A DNA stretch of 64,000 nucleotides, from contig NZ_MRTH01000004.1 of the NCBI RefSeq assembly GCF_001956045.1, positions 124,001 to 188,000 of the forward strand, in the 5' to 3' direction. Position numbers and translations under genes: made by a program. The DNA is from Paenibacillus sp. FSL H7-0331 (GTDB lineage Bacteria > Bacillota > Bacilli > Paenibacillales > NBRC-103111). Shown here in pieces: positions 11,001-19,044 of this stretch (position 1 is its first letter; the number at the start of each line of letters is the position of its first letter). The notes beneath the pieces are model-generated. The model worked only from the letters and a program-made list of their open reading frames with translations. It had not been told where the DNA came from and made no database searches.

Positions 11001-13865
11001 GCCTCCATGGATAATGTTGCGTACCTTCAGCAGCGGCTGATCGTAGTGTGGTCGAAGGAAGCTGCTAGTGCAACTGGTCACAGCCTGTCGATGCACAGCT
11101 TGATTACAGCTGGAGTGAACGGAATTGTCACGGATTCACCAAATGAAGCTTTCACTGCTTTTCAACTGTATTCGAATAATACAACATTGATCCGTAAGCC
11201 TTATATTATCGGTCATAGAGGCATGCCGACGAGCGCTCCCGAGAACACGATCGAAAGTGACAAGCTTGGGTTGGATAACGGAGCAGACTTTATTGAAAAT
11301 GATATTTATGTAACCAAGGACAATCGTCTAGTCATTATCCATGATGCTGAATTGTCGCATACAACGGATGGCGCAGGAAATGTTGAGGACTTTACACTGG
11401 AGCAATTAAAGAAACTGAATGCCAATAAGCCGTTCCCAACAGGCTTTCCGTATGTTCAAATTCCGACACTGGATGAGCAGATTGAACTGGCTGCAAGTAG
11501 AGGGAAAATGGTCATGGCTGAAATCAAGACGAGCACGCCAGCTGCTGTTGCTGCCTACGTCAAGCTGCTTAAAGAGATGAAGGCAGAGGGGCTTGTCGAC
11601 TCGATGTCCTTTAGCTCGAATCAATTAAAGCTGCTGGCTGATCAGATGCCGGAGATGCCTTCGGGCTTGCTGGTGAACAGCATCAGCTCTAATGAGACGA
11701 ACGCCAATAAATCACTGCGTGATGCGCTGAGAACGGTTCAAGGTCTTAATGCCACGTTCAACGTAGGCTATTATGGGATTGGCAAGAACTTCCTGGAGGC
11801 AACCAAGCACCGTGGATTAATCGTATCGCCGTGGACCATTAATAACCAGGATGATCTTAAAAACTTGTTCGCGCTAGGAGCCTTTGGGTTAACGACCGAT
11901 TATGCGCTGTGGGCTGCGGATTGGGCCGCTTCGGTTAAACCGGAGAAAGACAACTATGTGTTGCTGAAGGATGAAGGCTTGTCCTTACATGCAACCGTCG
12001 AAACCTACAAAGGCACCAAATCGACCGTAACCCCGGAAGTCGTGCTGCTGGACGGTCAAGATTTCATTGGGGTGGATCAAGGCAAGGTAACAGCCAAGAA
12101 GTCAGGAACCGCGCATGTGCTGCTCAGATATACAGCCGCCATGGACGCCAGCCGGAAATATGATTTGTATACGAAACCGATCACTATTGAGGTCAAAGGG
12201 CAGGAGCCGGAGAACCCAGGAGGTAATCCAGGAGAAAACCCAGGAGGTAATCCGGGCGGAAATCCCGGTGGAAACCCAGGAGAGAATCCCGGTGGTAACC
12301 CAGGAGAAAACCCGGGTGGTGGTAACCCGAATCCTGAGCCAGTAACCTATACACTCAGTGTGGATCCGAAGCAATATACGATTATTGTGGGCAGAGAACA
12401 GAACATCGACAATGTAACCTATTTGTCTGCAAAGGATAGCCAAATTGTAACTCCTTATGCAGCCTACACACCTCGTGACAATACCATTGTATCTGTAGAG
12501 AACGGTAAGATGCGGGCGCTCCTAACCGGTTCTACAGTGATTGATGTTGTTTACCGCAACACGACCGCTTCCATTGACGTTACGGTGGTGCTCAAACCGT
12601 CCAATTCGAGTTCGGGCGGCTCCTCCACAACCCCGGATACATCCGGAACTGGAACTGGAACATCTGGCACAGGCAATAACGGTGATGGCAAACAGTCCGT
12701 TAAGCTTGAAGCCGTCGATGGCAAGCTGGATGCGGGTCAACTCAGAAATGCATTTGCTGCTGGCACCAGAGTTGAGGTGCATATGACAGGCGAGAAGCTG
12801 GAGCTCAGCGCGGCTGGGCTGTTGGATGCATCACAAATAAACGGAAGCACACTGGTCATTACAGGCGATAGCAATGCTGCTTATTATTTGCCAGTATCCA
12901 CTTTAAATCTAACGGGATTGGCACAGCAGCTGGGTGTAAGTGTGAATGACCTGACGATCCAGGTGACGATCAAGAAGCTTGACGACAGCATGGCGGCAGC
13001 AGTTGCAGCAGCTGTGGTGAAAGCAGGCGGACAACAAATCGCCACTGCCGTAGATTTTGATGTTCAGGCAGTCAATAAGAGTGGCCAATCACTTCCTATA
13101 TCCTTTGGCTCCACCTATGTGGCTCGCGAGTTAAAGCTTGGCAAGGAAGTCGATTTCAAGAAAGCGACGGGTGTACAGTTTATCCCGGAAACGAAAATGC
13201 TCCGGTTCGTTCCGACCGTATTCGAAACGAAGGATGGTCAGACAACAGCTACACTTAAACGAAATGGCAACAGTATGTATACCGTAATGGAGAATAACAA
13301 AAGCTTCACCGATCTGGCCAACCATTGGGCAAAAGCGGACGTGGAGTTGCTGGCTAACAAGCTGGTGGTTGATGGGGTTAGCGATAGCCGTTTCGAGGGT
13401 GATCGCAATATCTCTCGCTCGGAATTTGCGGCACTGCTTGTTCGTGCCCTGGGTATAAGCCCAACTGCTGCCAAGAGTGATTTCCGCGATGTAGCCTCCG
13501 ATGCCTGGTATGCTCCTGAGGTGGCTGCTGCGGCGAAAGTAGGTCTGATCAGCGGCTACGAGGATGGTACATTCCGTCCTGATAGGGAAATTACGCGTGA
13601 GGAGCAGGCTGCTATGGTCATCCGTGCCATGTCCTTCGTAAGCGTGGATACGGCGATTTCGGCAGCACAGCAAAGCGAAACCTTGGCGCCATTCAAGGAT
13701 GCCAATAAGATCGCTTGGGCTAAATCCGAGGTAGCTACCGCTGTGCATGCGGGTCTGATGAATGGAATGACACCAGACACGCTCGATTTGGCAAGCTATG
13801 CAACACGTGCCCAATCCGCTGTTATATTGAAACGTTTCTTAAGCAAAGTCAATTTTATTAACTAG
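8019..13865 (+). CDS. Giant surface glycerophosphodiester phosphodiesterase with SLH anchor
   Basis: Secreted, S-layer-associated protein of about 1948 aa. Order of parts: signal peptide (cleavage likely after VHA, about residue 37); a CBM9-like domain (about 45-245, PVIDGKLDDSVW); a concanavalin/LamG-like domain beginning ENFDNYATG; a bacterial Ig-like region; a second concanavalin-like domain beginning ENFDNAAEG; a degenerate GDPD-like half (about 860-1055, ending GIVTDSPNEA); and a catalytic GDPD domain with H1066-R-G, PENT (E1075), E1093-N-D1095 and H1108 in VIIHD. Then come a Gly-Asn-Pro-Glu repeat linker (about 1399-1443) and three SLH domains (about 1763, 1820 and 1890 onward). GDPD enzymes release glycerol-3-phosphate from glycerophosphodiesters; GlpQ-type members also attack poly(glycerol phosphate) teichoic acid. 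Alternative starts are TTG 8016 and ATG 8034 (SD GAAGAGG). Confidence 0.9.
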   Translation: MKRYSMKKHAKYVVVIMIISLISSMFQVPMLPSKVHAADAGRKSLDVNKTITSPVIDGKLDDSVWKIDQPLNARVGEGTFKDSKFGLLWDNKYLYLGIQADDDTLVNGGTGNWFEQDNINVFLDPKLHQSTPYVADDMQLGFVYKPNTTVPEFHYGAAANGQAAKDDKKILRAISKTATGWSLEVALPWDMINFDPVLKKQLGLEIGATDRYDTDPAKNRTSFWSAYNSFSFWNDTSGFGNITLVDSSPVSGSLNNVILQENFDNYATGQIPDGWISDINAGSPPFSVVKDTYGNGRMTFNGITSGQQSRIIAPVQWDNFVIEADVRFDAWKDTGRWGSIMFRAPSTGKPPYSQMAIKPNGIIEVAYRKPDGSWVSPITLTGAGLALNKDYTMKVRVFDNHVQDYFKDKSAPAFDLKGDKFLTPDMLPERGAIGFQGDQSKVSFDNLKVTRITADRLDMTMPGTLEALTGPASVTASVYYSDGVTDSPSDGRVKLYSLDESIIRIIDNKIYPIKPGKAMVKAVYYNQEVSKEITVTPSLTGIKATSIKHDDGYILATAGQDVLLNSVIFKAEFNDFSTGTIKGDELTWTPSSPDVVVANGKITAQTKGVYMLTAAANGATANMALVVKNAGDSEYTLYEENFDNAAEGSLPQGWTRKEGTTVGAAVVKSGAFELNASAAPDNPSRVLLPDYLGLFGNYRIEADVTHLAANDAARWHSIMYRIQNNDYPYYQMAVRKDATASNGIEFAERTAANGWNVMETGSNSEAIDVAKLYHYTVKAHGSRVQELINDRVIVDSNAATAYTKGRIGLQSNGSKMKVDNIRITLQQEALPPMPSERFVQVTEPESRISMAPSVITELKTMKDLTALTGPVLPATVMVHVNSDLKVTDPTGQTEIASLDTILDTIGNRMIPAFYIKDEQTVDKLMDALKNKGMEDAFVISDKGDLVKRARTAYPIIRGIVDFSNIKDVTQEGLLDIRRQTTRSLAKIALLPQSAASMDNVAYLQQRLIVVWSKEAASATGHSLSMHSLITAGVNGIVTDSPNEAFTAFQLYSNNTTLIRKPYIIGHRGMPTSAPENTIESDKLGLDNGADFIENDIYVTKDNRLVIIHDAELSHTTDGAGNVEDFTLEQLKKLNANKPFPTGFPYVQIPTLDEQIELAASRGKMVMAEIKTSTPAAVAAYVKLLKEMKAEGLVDSMSFSSNQLKLLADQMPEMPSGLLVNSISSNETNANKSLRDALRTVQGLNATFNVGYYGIGKNFLEATKHRGLIVSPWTINNQDDLKNLFALGAFGLTTDYALWAADWAASVKPEKDNYVLLKDEGLSLHATVETYKGTKSTVTPEVVLLDGQDFIGVDQGKVTAKKSGTAHVLLRYTAAMDASRKYDLYTKPITIEVKGQEPENPGGNPGENPGGNPGGNPGGNPGENPGGNPGENPGGGNPNPEPVTYTLSVDPKQYTIIVGREQNIDNVTYLSAKDSQIVTPYAAYTPRDNTIVSVENGKMRALLTGSTVIDVVYRNTTASIDVTVVLKPSNSSSGGSSTTPDTSGTGTGTSGTGNNGDGKQSVKLEAVDGKLDAGQLRNAFAAGTRVEVHMTGEKLELSAAGLLDASQINGSTLVITGDSNAAYYLPVSTLNLTGLAQQLGVSVNDLTIQVTIKKLDDSMAAAVAAAVVKAGGQQIATAVDFDVQAVNKSGQSLPISFGSTYVARELKLGKEVDFKKATGVQFIPETKMLRFVPTVFETKDGQTTATLKRNGNSMYTVMENNKSFTDLANHWAKADVELLANKLVVDGVSDSRFEGDRNISRSEFAALLVRALGISPTAAKSDFRDVASDAWYAPEVAAAAKVGLISGYEDGTFRPDREITREEQAAMVIRAMSFVSVDTAISAAQQSETLAPFKDANKIAWAKSEVATAVHAGLMNGMTPDTLDLASYATRAQSAVILKRFLSKVNFIN
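12210..12342 (+). repeat. Coding repeat for a Gly/Asn/Pro/Glu linker
   Basis: Short degenerate repeats encoding NPGG/NPGE units (about ten) between the catalytic part and the Ig-like/SLH part of the surface phosphodiesterase. They form a flexible, probably wall-spanning linker. Such repeats are prone to slippage, so unit number may vary between strains. Confidence 0.85.
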
Positions 13866-13934
13866 GTTTGATGCGCTTCGTTTCTTGATTCGGGTTTGGT
13901 GAGCGAAGCTGTATGAACAAAATGGTTGCATACA

Positions 13935-13978
13935 AAAGTTTGCTTGGGCTGTGCCTAACAGTCCAAGTAAACTTTTTG
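13935..13978 (+). terminator. Strong terminator after the surface phosphodiesterase
   Basis: AAAGTTTGCTTGG (from 13935) pairs with CCAAGTAAACTTT (to about 13975), with a one-base mismatch near the base and a T run at the end. It separates the phosphodiesterase gene from glpP. Confidence 0.85.
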
Positions 13979-14055
13979 TTGATTTAAGTTAATATTGCGC
14001 AAACAATAGTCTGGTAAATTGGAATAGGTGTAAGAGTTGGAAAGGATGTTGGCTA

Positions 14056-14619
14056 ATGAGTAATATTGAACATGATTATTGGGGCCCCAAACGGATCATA
14101 CCTGCGGTTCGCAAGGTTGAGGATTTGCAAGCAGCCTGCCGAAGCGACAGTCCGGTAGTTTTCCTACTGATCGGCGATCTGCTCACCGTGGAGGATTATA
14201 TTAAACAAGTGCAACAAGCAGGTAAAAAGATTTTTCTGCATGTCGATTTTATTACGGGATTGGGTGGCGACCCGATTGTAATGAAGTTTGTAGCCGAGCG
14301 ATTGCGGCCGACAGGCATCATATCCACAAAGAGCCATTTTGTAAAGCATGCCAAAAAAAATGGGCTGATGGCGATCCAACGGATTTTTTTGATCGATACG
14401 TCGGCTTTGGAGCATGGCATCCACAACATTGAGCAGAGTGGGCCCGATGCTGTTGAAATTATGCCTGGGTTGATCCCTCGTGTGATTACCAAACTCTGTG
14501 ATACGATTTCCATACCTATTATCGCTGGTGGATTAATTCACGATCATAGTGAGATTACAATGGCTTTACAGGCTGGTGCCAGTGCTGTATCGATGGGCAG
14601 CAAGCGGCTATGGATTTAA
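14056..14619 (+). CDS. glpP: GlpP, glycerol-3-phosphate-responsive antiterminator
   Basis: Cytoplasmic RNA-binding regulator of the G3P_antiterm family, 187 aa, which is full length. Recognisable stretches are IPAVRKVEDL, VFLLIGDLLTVEDYI, KKIFLHVDFITGLGGD, GIISTKSHFVKHAKKNGL, QRIFLIDTSALEHG, EIMPGLIPRVI and IPIIAGGLIHDHSEI, the TIM-barrel-like fold with a phosphate-binding end. In Bacillus, GlpP bound to glycerol-3-phosphate prevents termination in the leaders of glp genes. Here it sits between two genes or operons that carry matching attenuator leaders. The ATG follows GGAAAGGA. Its own upstream region contains no copy of the leader, so it appears not to be controlled by the same element. 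It sits directly upstream of leader copy 2 with no terminator of its own. Confidence 0.9.
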   Translation: MSNIEHDYWGPKRIIPAVRKVEDLQAACRSDSPVVFLLIGDLLTVEDYIKQVQQAGKKIFLHVDFITGLGGDPIVMKFVAERLRPTGIISTKSHFVKHAKKNGLMAIQRIFLIDTSALEHGIHNIEQSGPDAVEIMPGLIPRVITKLCDTISIPIIAGGLIHDHSEITMALQAGASAVSMGSKRLWI

Positions 14620-14653
14620 TAATGTCACAGGTTTACAAAATCTTAACTTCCGC

Positions 14654-14683
14654 TTGATGCTCCGATAACAGAAGCTTGGTAAA
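14654..14683 (+). promoter_or_regulatory. Promoter of leader copy 2
   Basis: TTGATG (14654-14659), an 18-bp spacer and GGTAAA (14678-14683), matching the promoter of leader copy 1 in motif and spacing. Confidence 0.55.
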
Positions 14684-14712
14684 GTAGAGATGTAATAACT
14701 AATCGAATATAC

Positions 14713-14807
14713 AAGGGTACGAGCCGAAGAGAAAACCCTTTTATGCAGCAAGTGGAACCGCCTTTATTTGGGCGCGCCGATTCCGTTTGATGGATAGAGG
14801 GTTTTTT
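14713..14807 (+). promoter_or_regulatory. Attenuator leader copy 2 (proposed GlpP target) before the phosphatase-importer operon
   Basis: Homologous to 7834-7927. Antiterminator AAGGGT (14713-14718) : ACCCTT (14735-14740) overlaps the terminator 5' arm CCCTTTTAT (14736-14744), which pairs with ATAGAGGG (14794-14801) before six T (14802-14807). The inner helix is GGAA : TTCC around GGGCGCGCC. The block TTCCGTTTGATGGAT is identical in both copies and the total length differs by one base. Compensating changes appear where the arms differ (TA pair lost in the first hairpin, G-U in the second), which suggests that the structure is selected. Confidence 0.72.
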
Positions 14808-14838
14808 GTGTTGTTCCAAGAAAGGAGATGCTCACAGA

Positions 14839-15648
14839 TTGCCGGATGTGATGGATTGGGATGGTTACTTTTTTGATTTGGATGGAACGATTTTACTTGG
14901 AGAACAGCTGCTCCCGGGTGTCTCGGAAACTTTGGCCGTGTTAAGGCAAACAGGAAAAAGGATTTTGTTCTTGAGCAATACTACGACGCGAACCCGTATG
15001 GATTGCGTGAATCGGCTGCGCAAGCTTGGCCTTGAGGCGCACCTGGAGGAAATCGTGACGGCAGCTTTCACAGCAGCTATATATCTGCGTGAAGGCACGC
15101 AGGAGCCGCTGGTATTTGCAGTCGGGGAGCCGGCACTGTTCAGTGAGCTGGATGAGCAGGGGGTCAAGCATACGATGGACCCGCTTGCCGCTACACATGT
15201 GCTTGTAGGTATGGATATGCATTTTGATTACGATAAGCTTCATCAAGCTATGACGGCTGTACGCAATGGAGCTGCCCTGATCGCTGCGAACCCCGATCCG
15301 AATTGTCCGGTCGTCGGCGACGTCATCCCTGATACGTGGTCGATGGTGAAGGCCATAGAAGCGGCAAGCTGTATAGCACCGCATGCTGTTATCGGCAAGC
15401 CGTCCGAGCATTATGCAGCTAAAGTGCAGGAATGGAGCGGTCTGAGTGCCGAACGTTGTCTAATGGTGGGTGACCGGCTGGAAACGGATATTTTATTCGG
15501 GTCAAATCATGGCTTTTACACGGCGCTTGTATTGACGGGGGTCACGGCGAAGGGAGATATCGAACAATCTCTGATACAACCTGATTATGTATGGGATTCA
15601 TTGGATGATTTACTATCGATCCTGACCATGCATAAGGAACAGGTGTAA
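14839..15648 (+). CDS. HAD-IIA sugar/glycerol phosphatase (NagD/PGP-like)
   Basis: Cytoplasmic phosphatase with a C2 cap. Visible HAD motifs are FDLDGT (nucleophile D13, acid D15), FLSNTTTRT (motif II), GKPSEHY (motif III lysine) and MVGDRLETDILFG (motif IV). About 269 aa, normal for the HAD-IIA family (NagD, AraL, phosphoglycolate/glycerol-3-phosphate phosphatase). TTG at 14839 is chosen because AAAGGAG (14821-14827) sits 11 bp upstream; an earlier GTG at 14806 lies in the terminator T-run and can be excluded. It is the first gene after leader copy 2 and is followed by a UgpB-like receptor. Some HAD-IIA enzymes dephosphorylate glycerol-3-phosphate, which would fit this locus, but substrate specificity cannot be read directly. 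Confidence 0.88.
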   Translation: MPDVMDWDGYFFDLDGTILLGEQLLPGVSETLAVLRQTGKRILFLSNTTTRTRMDCVNRLRKLGLEAHLEEIVTAAFTAAIYLREGTQEPLVFAVGEPALFSELDEQGVKHTMDPLAATHVLVGMDMHFDYDKLHQAMTAVRNGAALIAANPDPNCPVVGDVIPDTWSMVKAIEAASCIAPHAVIGKPSEHYAAKVQEWSGLSAERCLMVGDRLETDILFGSNHGFYTALVLTGVTAKGDIEQSLIQPDYVWDSLDDLLSILTMHKEQV

Positions 15649-15819
15649 GCAGTCAGGCTCAGACGAACCACTGCAGCAAAGCACAGAGCATTAGAGTTTA
15701 CACCTGCTTCACACTGCTGTAATCATGGGATCACAATGGTTTGTTACAGTGAATGAGGAAGCGGCGGAAGTGGGCAGTTCTTCACAAATAAGATCATAGG
15801 AAAAAGGAGAGATTTACTT

Positions 15820-17145
15820 ATGCGTTCCCTCACAACAAAAATGATAGGTCTTACTTTATGCGTCTCCATGCTGGCCGCCTGCGCCAAAACGACAACCGAG
15901 CCATCTGCGGCAGCACCTGCAGGGGCACCGACCGATACGAAAGCAGAGAAGGTCGAGCTTAGCTTCTATTATCCGATTGCTGTGGGTGGTCCTCTGACGG
16001 CTACGATTGAAAGCATGGCTCAGGAGTTTACCAAGCTTAATCCGAACATAACCGTTAAGCCGATATACACAGGCAGCTATGCGGATACCGCAGTCAAAAC
16101 CCAAGCAGGCGTACAGAGCAAGAATCCACCCGATGTGGCCGTGCTTCAGTCTACCGAGCTGTTCAGTCTGCTGGACATGAACGCGATCGTTCCGTTGGAT
16201 GATTTCATTGCCAAAGAAGGCGGCGATAAATATTTGTCCGATTTCTATCCGGCATTTATGTCAAACTCCCAAACCGGCGGGAAGACATACAGCATTCCGT
16301 TTCAACGCAGCACCATTGTGCTTTATTACAACAAGGATTTGTTTAAAGCGGCAGGGCTTGATCCAGAGAAGGCTCCTCAAACCTGGGACGAGATGAAGGA
16401 TTATGCGAGCAAGCTAACCAAAAACGGGGTATGGGGCTTGGAAATTCCGGTGACGGGATATGCTTACTGGATGATGCAAACCTTTGCGTTGCAAAATGGT
16501 AAAAATTTGATGTCCGAGGACGGTAAAAAGGTCATGTTTAATACACCTGAGAACGTGCAAGGACTGCAATATTGGAGCGATTTGGCGAAGAAAGACAAAG
16601 TAATGCCGGAAGGCGTCACCGAATGGGGAACTGTACCCTCTGACTTCCTGGAAGGCAAGACGGCGATGATGTACCATACAACCGGCAACTTATCCAACGT
16701 GAAGAAAAATGCCAAATTCAATTTTGGTGTGAGCTTCCTGCCTAAAAATAAAAGCTTTGGAAGTCCAACAGGTGGCGGAAACTTCTATATCTTCAAAGAT
16801 ATCGAAAAGAAAAAGCAGGAAGCAGCCTGGAAATTCGTGAAATTTATGACCGAAACGGAGCTTGCTGCACAATGGAGCATCGATACCGGTTATGTCGCTG
16901 TTAAAAAATCGGCCTATGATACAGAACGAATGAAGAAATATGCGGCAGAATTCCCCGCAGCTCTAATTGCCCGTGATCAGCTGCAATATGCCGCTGCGGA
17001 GTTATCCACACATAACAACGGCAAGGTTATGAAAGCATTAAACGATCCGATACAGGCCGTGTTGACAGGCAGTATGGCACCTGCTGAAGCTCTGCAAAAG
17101 GCACAGGAGGAAGCAGACAAGGCGCTTGCACCCTTTAATAAGTAA
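15820..17145 (+). CDS. UgpB-like glycerol-3-phosphate/glycerophosphodiester-binding lipoprotein
   Basis: Lipid-anchored receptor of a CUT1 importer, 441 aa. The signal peptide ends in lipobox MLAAC. The mature part begins VELSFYYPIAVGG and continues MAQEFTKLNPNITVKPIYTGSY, then STIVLYYNKDLFKAAGLDPEKAPQTWDE. This order and wording resemble UgpB, the G3P/glycerophosphocholine receptor, more than typical sugar receptors. That is a judgement from memory of the family, not an alignment. It lies 171 bp after the phosphatase. A possible internal promoter is TTTACA (15697-15702) -17- TAATCA (15720-15725). It works with the two permeases that follow. Given glpP and the surface phosphodiesterase, G3P or a glycerophosphodiester is the likely ligand. 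Confidence 0.85.
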   Translation: MRSLTTKMIGLTLCVSMLAACAKTTTEPSAAAPAGAPTDTKAEKVELSFYYPIAVGGPLTATIESMAQEFTKLNPNITVKPIYTGSYADTAVKTQAGVQSKNPPDVAVLQSTELFSLLDMNAIVPLDDFIAKEGGDKYLSDFYPAFMSNSQTGGKTYSIPFQRSTIVLYYNKDLFKAAGLDPEKAPQTWDEMKDYASKLTKNGVWGLEIPVTGYAYWMMQTFALQNGKNLMSEDGKKVMFNTPENVQGLQYWSDLAKKDKVMPEGVTEWGTVPSDFLEGKTAMMYHTTGNLSNVKKNAKFNFGVSFLPKNKSFGSPTGGGNFYIFKDIEKKKQEAAWKFVKFMTETELAAQWSIDTGYVAVKKSAYDTERMKKYAAEFPAALIARDQLQYAAAELSTHNNGKVMKALNDPIQAVLTGSMAPAEALQKAQEEADKALAPFNK

Positions 17146-17156
17146 TTGTTGAAAGC

Positions 17157-17217
17157 GGGGAGGCAATGCTGCGGCACTGAACAGGACGCATAGCAGACTG
17201 CTTCCCCTTACTTAACT
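17157..17217 (+). other. Intercistronic hairpin between receptor and permease genes
   Basis: GGGGAGGCA (17157-17165) can pair with TGCTTCCCC (17209-17217) with one G-U, around an inner helix TGCTGCG : CGCATAGCA. There is no T run, so it is more likely an mRNA-stabilising or processing element than a terminator. It would keep the receptor more abundant than the permeases. Confidence 0.55.
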
Positions 17218-17264
17218 TCATGATGTACGGACTTACTCAGATATTAATGCGAGGAGGCCCCCAA

Positions 17265-18158
17265 TTGGGCAGCAAAAAATCAGTCTTTAGCTGGAAAACC
17301 AATGCGTTTGCCTGGATGCTTCTAGCGCCATCGCTTGTCTTTTTGTTTCTATTTACGTTCTATCCGATTGCCAAAACGATTCGACTCAGCTTTTATCAAG
17401 CCGATTTGGCGACACCGGTACCTATTTTCAACGGTTTGGATAATTATAAGCATTTGCTGGACGATATGGTTTTTTGGCAGGTCATGTCCAACAATATGTG
17501 GTTTGCGATTGGCACGGTCCCGACCTCGATTCTGTTAGCGATCCTTATGGCGGTATTCACCAATAAAGTAATGCGGGGCACAAGCCTGGCACGGACCGCA
17601 TTTTTTTATCCAACGTTAATTCCGATGATTGCAGTAGCTAATATTTGGTTGTTTATTTACACGCCGCAGTATGGATTGCTCAGCAGAGTCATGAAAGGCT
17701 TTATGCAAACCGATGTGAACTGGCTGGGATCACCGCAGTATGTAATGTGGGCAATGGTGATTATGGTAATTTGGAAGGAGGCCGGATATTTTATGATTTT
17801 TTACTTAGCCGGTCTGCAAAATATTTCTCCGGATTTGTATGAAGCTGCACAGATGGATGGTGTGGGACGCTGGACGGTATTTCGTAAAATTACCTTTCCA
17901 CTGCTGATGCCGACAACATTATTCGTTTCCATTGTGGCCTTGACCAATTCGTTTAAGCTGGTGGATCACTTGCTGATTATGACCAAGGGTGGACCGAACA
18001 ACGCCAGTAATTTGCTGCTCTATTATATTTACGAATCTGCGTTCAGCTTCTGGGATCAGGGAATGGCTTCAACCTTGACGGTTGTAATGATTGGGGTTCT
18101 TCTATTGTTTGCAGCGTTAAATTTCCTCGGACTGGACAAAAAAATTCATTATCATTGA
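17265..18158 (+). CDS. UgpA-like ABC importer permease
   Basis: MalF-type membrane subunit, about 297 aa, with about six transmembrane helices (first WMLLAPSLVFLFLFTFYPIA-like). The EAA loop is YEAAQMDGVGRWTVFRKITFPLL. The TTG at 17265 is preferred because GAGGAGG (17251-17257) is 7 bp upstream, whereas the ATG at 17220 has no SD. It forms the channel with the next gene for the UgpB-like receptor. No ATPase gene follows, so a shared UgpC/MsmX-type ATPase encoded elsewhere is required. Confidence 0.88.
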   Translation: MGSKKSVFSWKTNAFAWMLLAPSLVFLFLFTFYPIAKTIRLSFYQADLATPVPIFNGLDNYKHLLDDMVFWQVMSNNMWFAIGTVPTSILLAILMAVFTNKVMRGTSLARTAFFYPTLIPMIAVANIWLFIYTPQYGLLSRVMKGFMQTDVNWLGSPQYVMWAMVIMVIWKEAGYFMIFYLAGLQNISPDLYEAAQMDGVGRWTVFRKITFPLLMPTTLFVSIVALTNSFKLVDHLLIMTKGGPNNASNLLLYYIYESAFSFWDQGMASTLTVVMIGVLLLFAALNFLGLDKKIHYH

Positions 18159-18209
18159 TGCCTCTCAAGGCCCAAGTAAGCTCCCGTGAGGGGGAGAAAG
18201 GCGATCCCT

Positions 18210-19022
18210 ATGCTGCTTAAAAAATTGAATATAAGCCAATGGCTCTTATATATAGGTGCCGCCTTCTGGCTAGTGCCGCTGCTTTGGATGACGGTAACCG
18301 CATTCCGCCCCAGGCAAATTGCTTTGTCACCTTCATTTTCACTGGAGTTCACACTTGATAATTTTGCCCGGGTCTGGTCGGCTGCACCCTTCGCGCAATA
18401 CTATTTGAATACGATCCTGATCGTGGTGGGCGTATTCCTCGTACAGATGATTACGGCTTCGATGGCTGCCTTCGCCTTTGCAAGAGTGGAGTTTCGCGCG
18501 AAAAATATCGTGTTCCTGCTGTTTCTTATCCAAATTATGGTGCCTGCCGATGTGTTGATTTTTCCGAATTACAGCGTACTCAAGGAATTGTCACTGCTCG
18601 ATACCAAGCTCGGTGTGATGCTGCCGTATTTTGCATCGGCTTTTGGCATCTTTCTGCTGCGGCAGATGTTCAAGACGATCCCTCCAGAGCTCGACGAGGC
18701 TGCTGTAATGGAAGGCTACTCGAAATGGCAGATTTTGTGGAAAATCTATTTCCCGCTTTCCCGTCCAACTTATGTGGCCTTTGGGCTCGTATCCGTCAGC
18801 TATCATTGGAACAATTTCCTATGGCCTTTAATTGTTACCAACTCCGTAGAGAACCGTCCCTTGACGGTAGGTCTGGCTATATTCGCACAGTCGTTCGAGA
18901 TAGGTGCTCAATGGACTGAAGTCAGCGCTGCTACACTGCTCGTCATCGCACCGCTGATGATCGGATTCCTGTTATTTCAACGACAGTTTATGAACAGCTT
19001 CATTCATTCAGGAATGAAATAA
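18210..19022 (+). CDS. UgpE-like ABC importer permease
   Basis: MalG-type membrane subunit, about 270 aa, with six predicted helices. The EAA-type loop is LDEAAVMEGYSKWQILWKIYFPL. It begins at an ATG 8 bp after GAGAAAGG; an upstream in-frame GTG at 18186 lies within the SD region and is rejected. The gene follows the first permease by 51 bp and is followed by the TIM-barrel gene after 22 bp, so all belong to one operon. Confidence 0.88.
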   Translation: MLLKKLNISQWLLYIGAAFWLVPLLWMTVTAFRPRQIALSPSFSLEFTLDNFARVWSAAPFAQYYLNTILIVVGVFLVQMITASMAAFAFARVEFRAKNIVFLLFLIQIMVPADVLIFPNYSVLKELSLLDTKLGVMLPYFASAFGIFLLRQMFKTIPPELDEAAVMEGYSKWQILWKIYFPLSRPTYVAFGLVSVSYHWNNFLWPLIVTNSVENRPLTVGLAIFAQSFEIGAQWTEVSAATLLVIAPLMIGFLLFQRQFMNSFIHSGMK

Positions 19023-19044
19023 TAACCAAGAAAGGATGATGAAT

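Noticed and set aside
12210..12342. Regular short repeats that could suggest a CRISPR array.
   Set aside because: They are in frame in a large gene, have no spacers, and encode a Gly/Asn/Pro linker.
13131..13814. A 227-codon open frame on the - strand.
   Set aside because: It lies fully antisense to the SLH-coding end of the surface phosphodiesterase, without an SD or any known motif.
14806..14838. A longer start (GTG 14806) for the HAD phosphatase.
   Set aside because: It begins in the T run of the attenuator terminator and has no SD; TTG at 14839 has a good one.
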